This document shows, one piece after another, positions 1 to 12,575 of a DNA stretch of 64,000 nt. Within the stretch, counting starts at the first letter, position 1, and every line of letters starts with the position of its first letter. The DNA lies in contig CM040127.1 in the NCBI GenBank assembly GCA_022559845.1, positions 37,844,708 to 37,908,707 of the forward strand, in the 5' to 3' direction. The DNA comes from Amorphophallus konjac. Lineage: Eukaryota > Streptophyta > Magnoliopsida > Alismatales > Araceae. The notes under the pieces are model-generated. The model had not been told where the DNA came from. It did not search any database and saw only the letters and a program-made list of their open reading frames with translations. The translations under genes were made by a program, and so were the position numbers.

Positions 1-20
1 ATGAGCTAAAAGTTACTCAC

Positions 21-697
21 AGCAAGAGCATCACTGCATCCACTAACATATATAATCGATGACGGAGGAATCCCGGCCTTCAACTGCTTCTCCTTCGAGG
101 ATAAGTCATCCATCTTTGCCATCAAGAATTCATGCACTGCAAGGGCCCAATTGAACGAATTCAACCCCGCTAAGTCTTCGACGTATTCAAGCATACAAGA
201 AGGGCAGGTCAACGCAGTGGTTGGGAATAAGAAAGCTGAAAACAGTAAGAGGATCCACAGGCGGACGGTGTCCATCACATCCTCTTCATGTCTAGATTTT
301 ATGGTCTTCTTCAGAACATTGAAAATGTTTACACGAGATAATCTCTTCTTCCTCCCTAGCTTGGCATCTAGGCGGTTGGATGTCCGGTTTGTCGACAATT
401 GAACCATCTTCCCAGTGTTGGGGAGCGCTAGAATGACAGCAAGATCATCAGGAGTGAAAACCAGTCTGCACCCTGCAAAGATGAATGTGCTCTTGGCCTC
501 ATGACATGCGATGATTTCTTCTATAAGGCTACTGGGGTAGTTGACATTGTGCATTGCTATGTATGGAGTGAAGGGTGTTTGCTCCATTAACTGCATGTGC
601 TCCGGCCTAAATTTCAATTCACTCATGCCATTCACATAATATGACAATGCAGCCCGCACCTGGAAAGTGGTCCGGTTCCGAAATTGCTGTGGTTTTC
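21..697 (-). CDS. Internal exon encoding a DUF1985/plant-mobile-type protein segment
   Basis: This is an open reading frame of about 225 codons on the minus strand, bounded by a good acceptor (TTTGCAG just above 697) and a good donor (GTGAGT at 20-15), so it looks like an internal exon that continues outside the window. The protein has the pattern of plant transposon-associated proteins (DUF1985/Ulp1-type or plant mobile domain): a segment with 'RLWILLLFSAFLFP' followed by 'YVEDLAGLNSFNWALAVHEFL', which is typical of the Asn-Trp-Ala region in those families. I see no transposase catalytic residues. It may be a domesticated transposon domain in the same gene as the exons upstream at 1-3 kb, or a separate MULE-type gene. 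The family assignment is from memory of the pattern and is moderate; the exon boundaries are read directly. Confidence 0.55.
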
Positions 698-967
698 CTG
701 CAAACATTAGAACATTAATGGGTTAAGATGTTCAAAATGTAAGTAGATAAGATGCAAATATATAGAAGTGAACAGGTATGAACATGACATAGATCACGAT
801 AAAGCAGTCATGAGTTAACAATGGACAGAACAAGTGTATCTACATTAAAACAGGTGTTAACATGCATTATCAGGTGTTAACATGTGTTAATGCAACCCAA
901 CATGCGTTATCCCGTTAACAAGTTAACATTGAATGTTAATATGATATCGTGTTAATGGGTGAACTAG

Positions 968-1897
968 TTAACATGTACTAGTTTGCTCAATCTCCTCTGC
1001 TGGAACTTTAGGAAACTGGAAAGAATTAACTAGTTCATAGCAATCCTCATCACCTGTTATGCCAGAGAGAAATTCATACGCATTTTGATAGACAATATTT
1101 TTTGGTACATAGGTAAAATGAGGACACCGTTCACTGGTGAATTCATTGACTATGGACACTAGACAAGATATGCTTTGACTAGAAAAACCCATACCCAATA
1201 ATTCTTTCTTCACCTTTTGTGATGTCATTGACGTCATGAACTGGTTGAACATCACCAAGTGCAGGTTCATGCTGTTGTGTCAACACCAAACTGCCAGAAG
1301 GTTCTAGAACTTCAGGTCCTTCTTTCTTCAAAGAATTGGCAACATCATCAGTGACCTTTCTCTTCTGACTGGGTTGTTCGCTACAGACAAGCCCATCCAC
1401 AGCTGTTAATCCAACGCATTGGGCAAATTGTGAGCCAAAAGAATTGCTAGCAGAACACACAAATGGACAACCCAAAAGCTTTTCAATCCCAGATGCTTTT
1501 AGTGCATCCAGTGATGGAGTGATTCTTATATGATCTTCCCGCCTATCCTCAACTGACTCAGTTCCCAACAGTACAGGTTTGCAAACTTCTTTCATTATGT
1601 TCCTGGGGGAGAAACTAGGGTCAAGAATTTTGTCTGATCTCAAACATCTGTCTTCAACTCTCTTTAGGATTGCCTCAAGGCTTGGCATTCGAAAATCTGG
1701 GCAGTCAGAAACATTGCACAGAAGTGAAACTGTTGATGAGTCTATGTCAACATTTGTTGATGATTCCACAACATTCGCATCCTCATCATTTGTCCCACTC
1801 TTGTTTCTAACAAGAGAAAGGTGACCACCTCCATTCTCTTCATTTGCATTTTGTGTTTCTAATGAACCAGTCACTTCTGAGGTAGCCACATCGCAGC
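968..1897 (-). CDS. Exon region of the same unrecognised gene, with a frame change
   Basis: One reading frame covers 1179-1897 (acidic, Ser-rich, no recognised domain) and a second covers 968-1270. They overlap at 1179-1270. The second frame looks protein-like (a 'KKELLGMGFSSQSISCLV' segment followed by 'VNEFTSERCPHFTYVP'), so either a one-base frameshift lies in the overlap or a splice joins the two. A possible acceptor lies just above 1897 (TTCTCCAG); another (TTGACTTGCAG, near 1954) would place an in-frame stop in the exon. The 830-980 stretch downstream is rich in repeated GTTAAC-type words. I do not recognise the product. Confidence 0.4.
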
Positions 1898-2418
1898 TGG
1901 AGAAGCCTTTTTACACTGTCTCTCAGGAAGACCTGAAGGTGGAACTGCTGCAAGTCAAAGTTACATTAGTAATTAAATTTATAAAATATGACACAAGAAC
2001 CAAAAGAAATGAATAGCAAACATTGCCTCTGAGAGAAGGGCCACAAAAGTCAAGGAACATAAAATGAAATGAAGCTCAGGTGCATGGAAGAATAATAATA
2101 CTCAAAGGACGTAGACATGCATTTGGAACAACTTCTCTAAAGGCAAGTGGGCAGGAAATAAAAATATATATGGTCACTACACATGTTTGTAGATAGATTT
2201 ATGAAATAGTGTGCCAGCTCATGAACCATCCATGATGCAGTGCAAGCCATTGAATGTTAAGAGGATCGACTGACATTTTTTTCATACCAAATGGCAAGCA
2301 GCAGACAAGAACTAGTCAGCTGAGGATGTACTATTCTTATGTCAACTTATTTCAGCTGAAGTACTAGCTGTCTGATATCAAGGTACATCTGCCAAAATGA
2401 TGTCAGAAATACATGTAC

Positions 2419-3070
2419 CTTCCTTACTAGTAGAAAGAGGGGGTTGTGGGCAGACAATCGCAAGTGGGACTTCAAAAGACAGTGGTTCACTAGTGACAAG
2501 GTTGTATCTGTCCATAGACATGCCCGCTCCTGACACAGAATCAATACCAGGTTCAATCTTTGGCTCTTTAAGACATTTCAAGCGTTGAACTCTTTCTGAT
2601 GAAGGTATTGCATCTTTTTGAGATCTCAAGCATTGAAGCATTTCTGGTGAAGGTTGCCTTTGATATGCATCAACTGAATGTTCTTTGGGCTTTCCATTGA
2701 CAGAGCATGTTTGGGATGAAACAGCAGCAACTTCCTTCTTTTGACGTTCTGAGTTAAGTGGCGGGGGCTTGATGTATCCTTGCCGAAAAGAAGTATTAGC
2801 TGATGCAGGCTCCATTCTCGTTCTGGGTTCATTCCTTTCTCTGAAGTTACTCAGAGGTGCAATAGTCCTCTCAGGTGAAAATTTCGTTGGGGAAGAATCA
2901 TCACTTTCCACCTTCGATGTCGTCATTGATGGTGCCCCTACACTCTGAACTAAAGATGATGACAGCTGTTCTTCCTGTCGTTGCCTTGATCTCTTCCTAT
3001 AAAGTTCAGATTCTTCATCCACCGATGCTTCTCTCTTCTTGCTATCCACATTCTGATCCAAGCATGGCAT
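2419..3070 (-). CDS. Exon of an unrecognised, charged, low-complexity protein
   Basis: An open stretch of about 217 codons starts with an ATG at 3070 and ends at a plausible donor (AAG|GTACAT, exon end 2419); read through, the frame stops shortly afterwards at 2378. The protein is hydrophilic, with a basic patch near the start (residues about 11-33, 'YRKRSRQRQEEQ') that could be a nuclear localisation signal, followed by Ser/Pro-rich sequence with no recognised domain. It probably belongs to the same minus-strand transcript as the exons at 968-1897 and 21-697. Whether the ATG is the true start or an internal Met is uncertain, because a further candidate exon lies upstream at 3166-3198. Confidence 0.45.
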
Positions 3071-3165
3071 TGTAGACGAAGAATAATAAGAATGCCTGGT
3101 TGCATGCTAAATAACACCAGATAATGACTTAAATCACAAACTAAAGGACAGGGCAGCTTTCACAC

Positions 3166-3198
3166 CTCTTTCGTGTTGTTCCCCTTTTGATCCGCTTC
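3166..3198 (-). other. Candidate 33-bp upstream exon
   Basis: On the minus strand a strong acceptor (CTTTCTTGCAG) is followed by 33 open bases and a donor-like GTGTGA. It could be a small 5' exon of the gene whose larger exons lie at 2.4-3.1 kb. The only support is splice-site shape. Confidence 0.25.
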
Positions 3199-3979
3199 CT
3201 GCAAGAAAGAGTAAAGAATTTTGAGTTGGGTGGGGATGTCAACATCAGACTAACCAACACAATGCTCAATTGGCTGGATGATGAGGAAAACTAGGGTGGA
3301 ACGCGCGCGCGCAGTCAATGCACCTCACCTTTGTCTTCTAAGCTGGGAACCCCAAGACCTTCATTGCTGCCATGGCTTTATTGCCTGTTTCCGCTTTTGA
3401 TCCCATCGGTGCCCTGTACCTTGCCACGCGATGAAAGGCCCAGGTTACCGAAACACTCACCTCCATTGGACCAGTCTCACCCACCTCCAATGTTGGACCC
3501 TCCCAGGAACATGTGTCTGTGCATTACAAGGGAAGGGGGAAAAAGGGCCCCAAGAACCCCGAGACAAGTTAAACCGAAGACAGGGAAAACGAAGTACAAA
3601 CCTCTAGCCAGAGAAGGTGACTCATAAAGGAAAGCAGACGCCTCGCACAATAACATACTAAGCAGAAACAAACTAGATACATCACAAGAGAGTGGAACGA
3701 TGACTACCGATATGAAGATTTCTTCTTACCGTAAGCCGTAGGACGCCAAACCACCCCTGTTGCTGTCACCTCCTCCGGCACCCCCTCGCCAGGCCAGAGC
3801 GAAGAATCCCAAAGCTACCAGTGCAGCAACGGATTCTTGCAGTAGATTCCCGCCCGAAATGCCTGGAAAGAAAAAAAAACTGCATGAAGAGAAGAACATA
3901 ACCAAACGCCCAAGGGGACTGCAGGAAGTTCGGCATCCGGAACCAACCATTACCAACACAGCCAACTCCAACCCAAACG

Positions 3980-3982
<3 letters not shown>

Positions 3983-4034
<52 letters not shown>
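3983..4034. repeat. (GA)n microsatellite
   Basis: About 26 uninterrupted GA units. On the minus strand this is a CT tract about 0.9 kb upstream of the first large exon, a position typical of CT-rich plant 5' leaders or core promoters. Shorter GA runs recur at 4260-4280. Confidence 0.9.
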
Positions 4035-4039
<5 letters not shown>

Positions 4040-4479
4040 ATGCGTCGGGGCAGGGGACTCCGCCGACGAAGAAAGGGCTACATGAGTAAGTGATCTCCTA
4101 CCCTACTCCACTTGAGAGCAGCAAATCGAGAAGGATAACCCTAAAGCCCGCAGATTTGCTCTGCTCATATCGGGAATGCACGGGGTTCTGCAGAATCTTT
4201 GAGGAAGAAAAAGATCGCTGCTTTCTGACGAGGCGCGACGAGGCCCGAACAAGAAGGATAGAGAGAGAGAGACAGAGAGACGGGGTACGTACGGAACAAG
4301 GTACCCTGTCTGATGTTACCCAACATGGCAGTAGACGAGTTTCCTTGCATGACTCCGGGCCGCGGTGGGTGGGCGTTTCCGTTTCCGGAAGGCGTGGAAC
4401 GACGGAGGTCGGTAAATGCTCGTGTTTGCATTTTTTTTAAAAAAATGACAAATATTTTTGAAATTAATTTATACATCAG

Positions 4480-5766
4480 ATTAACAAATGTTTTATTAGT
4501 TGAAAAATATTTTTTATTTTCTAAAACACTTTTTAACGCTACAGAATTTATTTTCCCACCCCTCCCCCATAGAAATAATTCATTTCACACTCATGTTTTC
4601 TCTCTCTCCCCCTTTTATTAAGAAAGTTGAATATTACCATGTTGTCCTATGTTGTGAGTAATTTAGTAGTACTCAAATTTTTATATATATGGAAGTACGA
4701 ACATATATTATTTTTTCGATCTATTTTGTCACAAAATTTGTGATCATATATTTTCCTTCTTGATAAAATTTCTTTTATATTTTCACTTTTGGATGAATTT
4801 TTTTTGTCAGTTTTATTTTTTTTTTGAAAAATTAGAAAATCCAAACACCATTTGGGTTCCTCCGCAACCCAGGGTTTTGGTGGGCATCACGTCACCATAT
4901 GGTGACCTCAATTCTGTTAAATCTCTCTCTCTCTCTCTCTCTCCCCCCTTTTGTTTGGCACTATTCTTTATTTAAAGTATCTTTTAAGCTTCATATTTTT
5001 GTTTAAAAAAATTATTTTGAGAATCCTCTTTTATGACTTAAATTTTCAAATATAACTCATCCAAAAATATTTATAGGTTGATGCCCATTTTCCCTTTCTA
5101 CACCTCTTCTCATCTGTTGGGGTGGCATACTTTCATCCTACAATCACCTCTCTCTCTCTCTCTCTCTCTCATGTGTATTTTTTTTGATATACCCTCATGT
5201 GTACTTTACACACCTTCGTACCTATCTTGATTTGCACTATTAACTCTATACATAATATTTTCTATTTATAGAATTCGATTGCATAATTTCACTTTGTATG
5301 AATTTGTCTTTATTTACACAATTTTACCTGGATGTTACACATTTTCATTTATATCTCATTCTGATTTCATACCTTCATTGCAATCTACACAATCTTAGCT
5401 TTATCTACGTAGTTTCACTCTATGTTGTTACATGCTTCCGTTCCTCTCACTGCTGCTCTCCCTCCAATTGAAGGCCACATATCTCGGTGAATATCTGCAA
5501 CCTTGGAATGAATTTGTGTAACTTAAAGTAATTTTAGGTAAAGTGGAATTAAAATATATAACCAAATAAAATTGTATAACAAGGATAAACTACGTAAGTG
5601 AAAAGCAAAAGCATAACCTCGGTAAATAGAAGGAAATATGTAAAGTGCCGTGAAGTTTTGTAAAAGAAGGTGAAAACTGTGTACAGATCTTAAAAGGAAA
5701 AATTAATCGTGCCTTGTCAAAACTCTACCCCCTTTTTTTTCTGATGAAATTGTGCAACATGGTCGT
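4480..5766. other. AT-rich intergenic DNA with CT microsatellites
   Basis: No credible gene. The stretch is strongly AT-rich and contains (TC)n tracts at about 4921-4943 and 5150-5170. Confidence 0.7.
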
Positions 5767-5774
5767 CTCCCCCT

Positions 5775-6249
5775 GGGCTGTAAATGGATCATGCTCGAGT
5801 CAGACTTAAGTCGTCCTGACTCGAACCCTATTTATCAATTTTAAAATTAGAATTTATCTCGGACCCAGTTTGACGGGGTCTATATTATTTAAAGAATATA
5901 AGGTCGGATCCAAATTAAAAATTAAAATCAAATAATAAAATAATATATTTAATAATATAAAAAAATATAATCTCGTTAAATTAATTAAAATTTTGATATT
6001 AAGTACATAATTATTTTTTATTTTTTAATTAACTTAAATAATATAACTTTAATTAAATAATTTTTAGAATTTGAATGAAAAAAAGAGAGTAGATCGAGTC
6101 AACCTCTGGGCCGAACTCAAAGTCCTAGTCTGATCCTCGGACTGTTAGTTGTGCCTAAAAACTCGGCTCGTGAGTTGAAAAAGATCTTATAATCAGATCT
6201 GAAATTGGACCCGATGTCGGACTCACCCGATCTATTGACGGCTCTACTC
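5775..6249. mobile_element. hAT-like MITE (candidate)
   Basis: The left end GGGCTGTAAATGGATC and the right end GATCTATTGACGGCTC are imperfect inverted repeats of the type seen in plant non-autonomous hAT elements. The 8-bp word CTCCCCCT occurs on both sides (5767-5774 and 6250-6257), although about five bases lie between the right inverted repeat and that word. The interior is AT-rich and non-coding, with further imperfect inverted copies of 'ctcgagtc'-like words. Confidence 0.5.
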
Positions 6250-6257
6250 CTCCCCCT

Positions 6258-8330
6258 ATTTTTCCTTTTTTTTTTGGAAGATCTTACTTCTGATCCCCGC
6301 AATTAATATATCTGTTAGGGGGGTTGACACAATTGCCCACTTAGCGCAAAGCTCGCCCTTTTTTTCTGGCCCTTCTTAAGAAATTGTCAAACGGATGTCT
6401 CTTAGTTTTTAGGGGACTTATTTTCCGATCTTAGCCGTTCATGTATGTTTGCAAATGCTCACTTGACCTTCCGTTTCTTCTGTCTATGCTTGTTTGGAGA
6501 CTTTTAAACGAATTACCGTGGATAAATACCAATTAAACCATCCGTTTGTTTTGTCTGAGCCCTTTTGAAGACTTCCCAGTTTTCACGCATTGAGGTGGCA
6601 TTGTGAGAGAACATGCATGGGGCCGCTGGGAGAGGTTAAATTAAATGCACTTAAAAGGGGGGGGGGGGGCAGGTTTAATGCGTTTAACTTGCCATGAAGG
6701 AAAACTTAAGACATTTTAATGCATTTTAGTGACGTTAACAAGTTAATTGTAACGAGGTGCCGGTAAAAGATTAACGCGTTCATTTTAATGTCACATCCGC
6801 GTTTAAAAACGGCGGGGGGAGGGGGGGAGGTGTCAGTGAAAAACTGATAGGATGAACAAGATAACAAAATTACAATATTTTAGCAGTGGATCTTAATTAA
6901 TTTTTATTTTATGTTTAAACGTTAATTTGTAAGAGTATAATCTCATCTAGTTTCCATTACCGTTGAAATGGTTTGGACATAAATACATGTTTAGAAAGGC
7001 ACTTGTGGCAAACCTCGTTCACAGGCGAACGTTGTGCTTGTGGTTGTGTCAAGAAAGAAACGCAGAACGGACGCGGGTCGTGCATCTACGGCGGTTGTAA
7101 ATTTTCACGGCGGTTTAAATTCCCTCACTAACGGTGACGTCATTATGGGAGTAATTTGGAGTGCCCCTCAAATGTTGTACTTTGGAGTGCCATAAATTGT
7201 TAGGTTTTAAAATTAGTTGACCGACGTGGCACTCTCTCTAATCAAATTTGGTCTACAACTCAAACCATCGAAAAATAAAATCGAAGATTTTAAAATTAAC
7301 AATTTTTGAATAAAAAATTTATTTTCATAGGTTTTAAGATTGAAGGTTCCGTAAAATTAATAATTTACAGCATGTGAGAGAATTTACGGTAAACTCATTT
7401 TCATTCATTTAAACAAAGTCAACTGCCAAACACGAGTTTACCGGGAATGCAAACTCGTGTACGGAATTAAAATTTAATTGTTAAAGGCAATGAACACGGG
7501 ACTTGTCTTAGTGATTCACCGTATTCTATCACGACGAAGAGAGCGTGAGTTTAATTTCACTCTCCAATTTACGGAGCATGATATTCACTCCTAGATTATC
7601 CACAGATGTCAAATTATTAGTTAGTAAGATCATGTATCTCTAATTTATTAAACATACGGAGTATCATTTCCTTCCTCGCATACTTTTACCACACAAAAAA
7701 GATCAAGAAAATTAAACTAATGTACAAGTATACTTAAGCTAAACGAGCAATCGTAAAAGCTTGAGAAATTTTTGTGATCTTTTTCTTACATTTAGCTCTT
7801 TGAATATCATGATGAGAACAGGAATGGGCAGGCAGTCAATTGCAGTGATTGGTTGAGAACGGGAGCTAAGACCTGATAGAGCCATATATATCTTTGAACA
7901 ACAGAACGATAATAAAGAAATTTTAAAACACTTAATTCAACATCCTTTATTTGGAGTGGATTTTAAAATTAGCTCAATCTTATTTGGAAAAAAAAATGCT
8001 TAGATACCATTGGCATTTTCCAAATTGCAAATAAACTATGCTTACACACCCACATATAATTTTACATACTATTACTATTTTCATATAGTTTCAAAACTGC
8101 CATTATAATTAACTTCCATTCACAAACATTGACATATGAAGTCAATATTCTATTACAACAGTCAAATGTAACAGGATCTGTCAGGAAGTGTGCTTGATGG
8201 ACTGATACGATGAAAATGCCCTTGCTTTCTTGCTCTCACTCCTCTCCCTCGTGGGTAAGCTGGCCAATTGTACGGGCGTGGTTACGAAAATTATCAGAGT
8301 AATGCTTACTGCACCCCCCTAATTATATCA
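6258..8330. other. Intergenic DNA, no gene recognised
   Basis: Both strands lack a credible coding region. Short G runs (about 6657-6669) and AT-rich blocks are present. I see no convincing transposon ends. Confidence 0.6.
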
Positions 8331-8339
8331 GGGGGCGGT

Positions 8340-9457
8340 GTTATAATTTTTTTTAGATAATTAGATTCCGACGTGACTTACCTTCTAAGTTAGGATATCT
8401 TAAGACCTACTTTAAATTTTTTTATAAAAAAATTAAAGACACTACGCGCACACCTATGGTGTGCATCACACTCTGAGGTGTGCAATGAACCTCTATAATT
8501 ATGTAAACTTTATTTTTATAGTATATTCAATTTACAGACTATATAAAAGCATTTAAAAATTAAATTAAATTAAAAATTTTAAAGATGAACAATAACTTAA
8601 ATCGGTAATTAATGATGTTTCTGACTTTTAAATTTTAATTAGTGAGACTAATTATGTTATTTATCAAAAAATTATTTTTATAGTCAATTTAATTTATAAA
8701 ATATATTTAATATATTTAAAAATTAAAGTAAAATAATTTTTTAAAGATGAAAAGCAATCTAAATTTATAATTAATGATGTTTCTGACTTTTAAATTTTAA
8801 TTATTAAGATTAATTATGTTATTTATCAAAAATATTTTTATTTTTTATTATAATTAATTTATAGTGCATGTTATTAGTACGTGATTATCGTGAAAAATAA
8901 TTAATAACATTTTAACCTATTATTAGTACCATGTTATAAATCCACTATCTATCAAATCACACTAGATTAAAAATAGGTTAGCCCACCTCTTTACTTCCAA
9001 GTTAACTCTCGTCTTATCAAACTAAAAATGGGTTAACACCGGACTATCTTTAAGCGGACTGAGTTATTCCACCCTTAATTTAACTCCTTACCAAAGTAAG
9101 TCATAAAGATATGGATTCAAATTCATTGATGTTCAACTCACGTGTATTTTTTTAAGACTAGTAAATCTCGAGTTTATATCTCTCAAGAATTAAATGTGAG
9201 TCAAAGAAACTCCCCCTTCAAGTGAAACTTGGGATCTCCCTAATATGAGATATGTGGGTCAGAAATCTCTGCCTTGACAGGCTAGTAATTACGGCCTATT
9301 ATGTCTAAACACATTGAGTTTGACTTGCTGCACACTCAGATGTGCTGTACACACTGGGTGTACAATGTCTTTAATTTTTTAAAATGATCTTCAAGATATC
9401 ATAATTTGACGTGTAAGTCACGTCACCATTCGATTATCTAAAAAAATTAAAAATAAA
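8340..9457. mobile_element. Foldback element with about 100-bp inverted arms
   Basis: About 100 bp at 8345-8445 is repeated in inverted orientation at about 9355-9455. Both arms contain, in opposite orientation, a block running from a TTAGATAAT-type word through 'gacttac' to an AAATTAAAGACA-type word next to 'gtgtgca'. The interior is AT-rich with no coding capacity. The shape fits a foldback or long-TIR MITE, but no clear target duplication was found. Confidence 0.5.
8608..8833. repeat. Direct repeat inside the foldback element
   Basis: A block of about 64 bp containing AATTAATGATGTTTCTGAC is present at 8608-8671 and again about 163 bp later at 8771-8833, with few differences. The copies form a tandem duplication of an AT-rich unit. 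Confidence 0.7.
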
Positions 9458-10050
9458 ACGGACCGACTTTTAAAAGAACGAGTCAAAAACTATTCATTTG
9501 ATTTAATTTTTTATTTTTAATAATTTAATAATAATGTGATTTATATCTTAAATTAGAGTTTTAAGAAATTAAAAAAAATTAAAAATTAAAGATACCACAC
9601 ATCCTATATACCCGAACGTGCAATGGACCTTACTCACGGGGTCTGCGCCCTTCTCAGGCCCAGCAACGGGCTGTATTGCAGATGGGCACGGCTTGCCGGG
9701 TGGTACACCTTTGCGGCAAACGTCTCTGTTATGTAAACAGAACAGAGTTCCACTTGCTGCGGTGCAGCCTAAAAGCAACTATTTTTTAAATTTTTTAAGT
9801 TGTTTACCGGGCCAGCCAGCCACCTGTGCACTCAAGATTGGACGGCTACAAACAAAAATATGCACTCTTTTTCTCATAAAATTATAGACTGACCAAAATT
9901 AGCTCACTAAGAACGTCCTTTTTATTTTTCTTCTGATTTTTGTATCTGTGCTATCCAAGATCGTAGTTGCTTGCAAGGCAGCAATCTAAAAAAAAAATCA
10001 TAAATAAAACAAGATGTGATGGAGCAAGTTACCACACAGTTGTTACTCAA
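8835..10050. other. AT-rich intergenic DNA, no gene
   Basis: Only short frames occur. The 69- and 89-codon frames near 9570-9890 lie on opposite strands of the same DNA and have no recognisable domain. Confidence 0.55.
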
Positions 10051-10560
10051 TGAGTAATACATAGTGCACCCTCAGCGGTGGTGCACACTTTTTGGTGTGC
10101 CTTATTTTTTACGTTTTTTATATATTTTATCTTGAGGTCGTGGCCAATTCACGTACATATCCGTACAAAACACACCTCAATCAGATATCTGGAAAAATAA
10201 AAAATACAAATAAAAATAAAAAATAGTCGAGTTGATCTTTCATTTTTTTTTATTTTTTGTAGTCATCTGAATGGGGTGTATCTTGTATGGACATGTATCT
10301 TGGCTCCAACCTGACCTCAAGATAAAAATTAATAAAAAAAATAAAAGTAAAAAAATTAGTCACACCTTAGGGGGTGTTTGTTAATCGGGCACGATTAACG
10401 TAAACAACCCCCGAGAGTCTCTTACACTAATCGACCTCGGTTAACGTATTTATGAGTGAGAGAGCGATGAGACCCACTGCTCTCTCTCTCTCATCAGGTG
10501 CGTTAACTTAATGGGTTAACAAACACGGCCCTAGGTGTGCACTGCCGCTGGCTATATATG
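10050..10560. mobile_element. Composite foldback (MITE) cluster
   Basis: Nested inverted repeats are visible. Outer arms with CAGCGG and GTGTGCAC words lie near 10,065-10,100 and 10,535-10,560. An inner palindrome runs from 'cttgaggtc' (about 10,130) to 'gacctcaag' (about 10,312-10,320). The sequence is non-coding, and it looks like one MITE inserted in or beside another. Confidence 0.5.
10371..10537. mobile_element. Short MITE with GTGTTTGTTAA termini
   Basis: The left end GGGGGTGTTTGTTAATC and the right end GGTTAACAAACACGGCCC are inverted repeats, and the complementarity continues outward ('cacacctta' against 'taggtgtg'). About 165 bp, non-coding, with an internal CT tract. Confidence 0.5.
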
Positions 10561-12400
10561 CACCCGGTATTACTCTCTTACTCGTTAGCACATCCCAACT
10601 TCGATTCACTTGGGCTACATTTAACGGTTAATGAAACAGGCCCGTGTTGGGGCCCGACGATATTGCTTACCCATTCTCTTTTTTTAACCAACAGGAATTA
10701 ATAAAATCATTGGTTAAATTCTGCGTTTAGGGTGTGAGATAGCTAGGTACGTACTACTCTGTGCCTTTTCTCGTACAAAAGGGAGATCAAAAGGAGGGAA
10801 CAACAAAAAAAAAGAGTAAAAAACAGATATGAAAAAAAAAACTAAAGGAGAACCACATATGATGAGTACGCTTTCCAGGGTTTTATCGATCCTTTAATTG
10901 ACTCATCATGCAGCTATTAAGCCCTGGAAAGAGTTGTTAAAGAAGTCTCCGAGATGTTTTACTTTTCTTTCTAAACACTACACATGTTAAATTTCACAGG
11001 AGCGCGATTAAAGGCCAATTACCAGCGCCATCATCCTGAAGGATCGAGAACCAAAGCTGCAGGGAAGGAAGGTCGACTTAATTTGCTCCTCTCTCCCAAC
11101 ATGAATGATCGATCCCCACGTTTTCTGGACAAATAGGCCAAGATCATCCACCTGGCAAGAACCAATTAGTTCCGGTGCATGGGACATAGAATGTTTGACC
11201 CCCTGCCCCCCACCCCACCCCCACAGAGGACCATTCCTCCGAGTATATTCAAAATTTCCTGTTTTGGTTGGCAGTACCGCCCACCGGTCACTACAAACAG
11301 TGCCTACAAACATTAGTTCCAGACTAAAAATTTCTCACTCTCTGATGCTCTCCTCTTTTCCATTGCTGGTGATTTCATCGTTTGTAGGTACGGTTCCACG
11401 CCCGGTTGGATGGTTCCCATCTGGCTCCCGGTTCATGTATCATCACATGGTTCATATTTTTCTCATACGCAGTGCCTCTAGTCCTCTGAAACTGTAATAT
11501 TTTTCTCATATGAACTGTCTCATATGCAGGCGCCTTCGAATGTAGGTCAGTGTCTTAAAATCCGTACCGGATCAGCCAGTCTCATCGGTTGACCTACGAC
11601 CTTGGTCTCAAGATCAGAACGGCTAGCACTCAAAATCCGGTTAACCTAGGTGGGTTTATATAACTCACTCGACCCAGTAAAACCCACGTGACTCGGCCAA
11701 GTCTAAACAAATTCCATGTTTTTATTCTTTCTATTATTATTTTAAACTTTTATTTAGTATGCAAAGGAAATAAGAGATGAGAAAGCCTTGATCATTTAAT
11801 AGTGTTAACACCAATTTTTGGAAGTTGAAAAATGTAGCGCACACTGTAGCTAACAAGAAAGTAGAAAGGAAAATCAGAAAGGCTTCGAGCTTCCAAGTTG
11901 TATCTTTTATTTCATATGTTATCATGTATCTTTCATGTTTCTAAGTTGTTACATAAGATACATTTAAATTATATAAATATATGATATTGATACGAACTAT
12001 TCTAACCTAACAGGTCACCGGTCAATTGAAATGGTTAAAATCATTGACTTTAGTTTACCCGGGTTAAGAAACGAGTTGAGTTTTAAAACATTGCGTAAAT
12101 TGAACACTAGGGTATCACAGTCGTCCGACTGCCTGATTTGAGAATTGAACACCAAGAGAGGTTTAATTATTTTTGGCGCTCCCAGATTTAAAGCTCCAGG
12201 TTGACCTTGGTAAATGTTGTTTTTTTATGATTGGTACGATTGAGAGCAGCAAATAGAATGGCAAATAAAATGTGAGTACTGTGGATGAACGAAGCTGATA
12301 GCATGTCAAGATGGGGAGCAATAGACCGGGAGACCCAAGTCGTCAGTCACCCACTCACTGCACGTTGTTATAGGTCTCTGAACTGGCCGCTTCAATGGAG
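10561..12400. other. Intergenic DNA downstream of the PIP5K gene
   Basis: No convincing gene. The frames of about 100-130 codons at 11,008-11,497 on both strands overlap each other, lack recognisable domains and probably arise by chance. Confidence 0.5.
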
Positions 12401-12416
12401 AAGTCAGACACCAAAG

Positions 12417-12575
12417 GCCGCTTTGGCATCGATAACCCGCACGATGAGAGAGAGAGAGAGAGAGAGTGGTGGACCCCACTCTCTCCTCACACACAATAGA
12501 GCTAACCGAGCTCGGTTAACTTACTCGACTGGAGGGTCGAGTAAGTCAACCGCACCCGGTTAGCAAAGTGGCCCC
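12417..12575. mobile_element. Short GA-containing MITE (candidate)
   Basis: The ends GGCCGCTTTGGCATCG and GGTTAGCAAAGTGGCCCC are imperfect inverted repeats, and the interior has a (GA)n tract and AACCGAG/CTCGGTT palindromes like those in the element at 10.4 kb. No target duplication was identified. Confidence 0.4.

Noticed and set aside
3760..4440. Plus-strand proteins of 109-116 codons
   Set aside because: They run through a GA microsatellite and give Arg-Glu repeats; likely 5' leader or promoter DNA of the minus-strand gene.
11008..11497. Genes in overlapping frames near 11 kb
   Set aside because: Opposite-strand overlapping frames with no domain or splice support.
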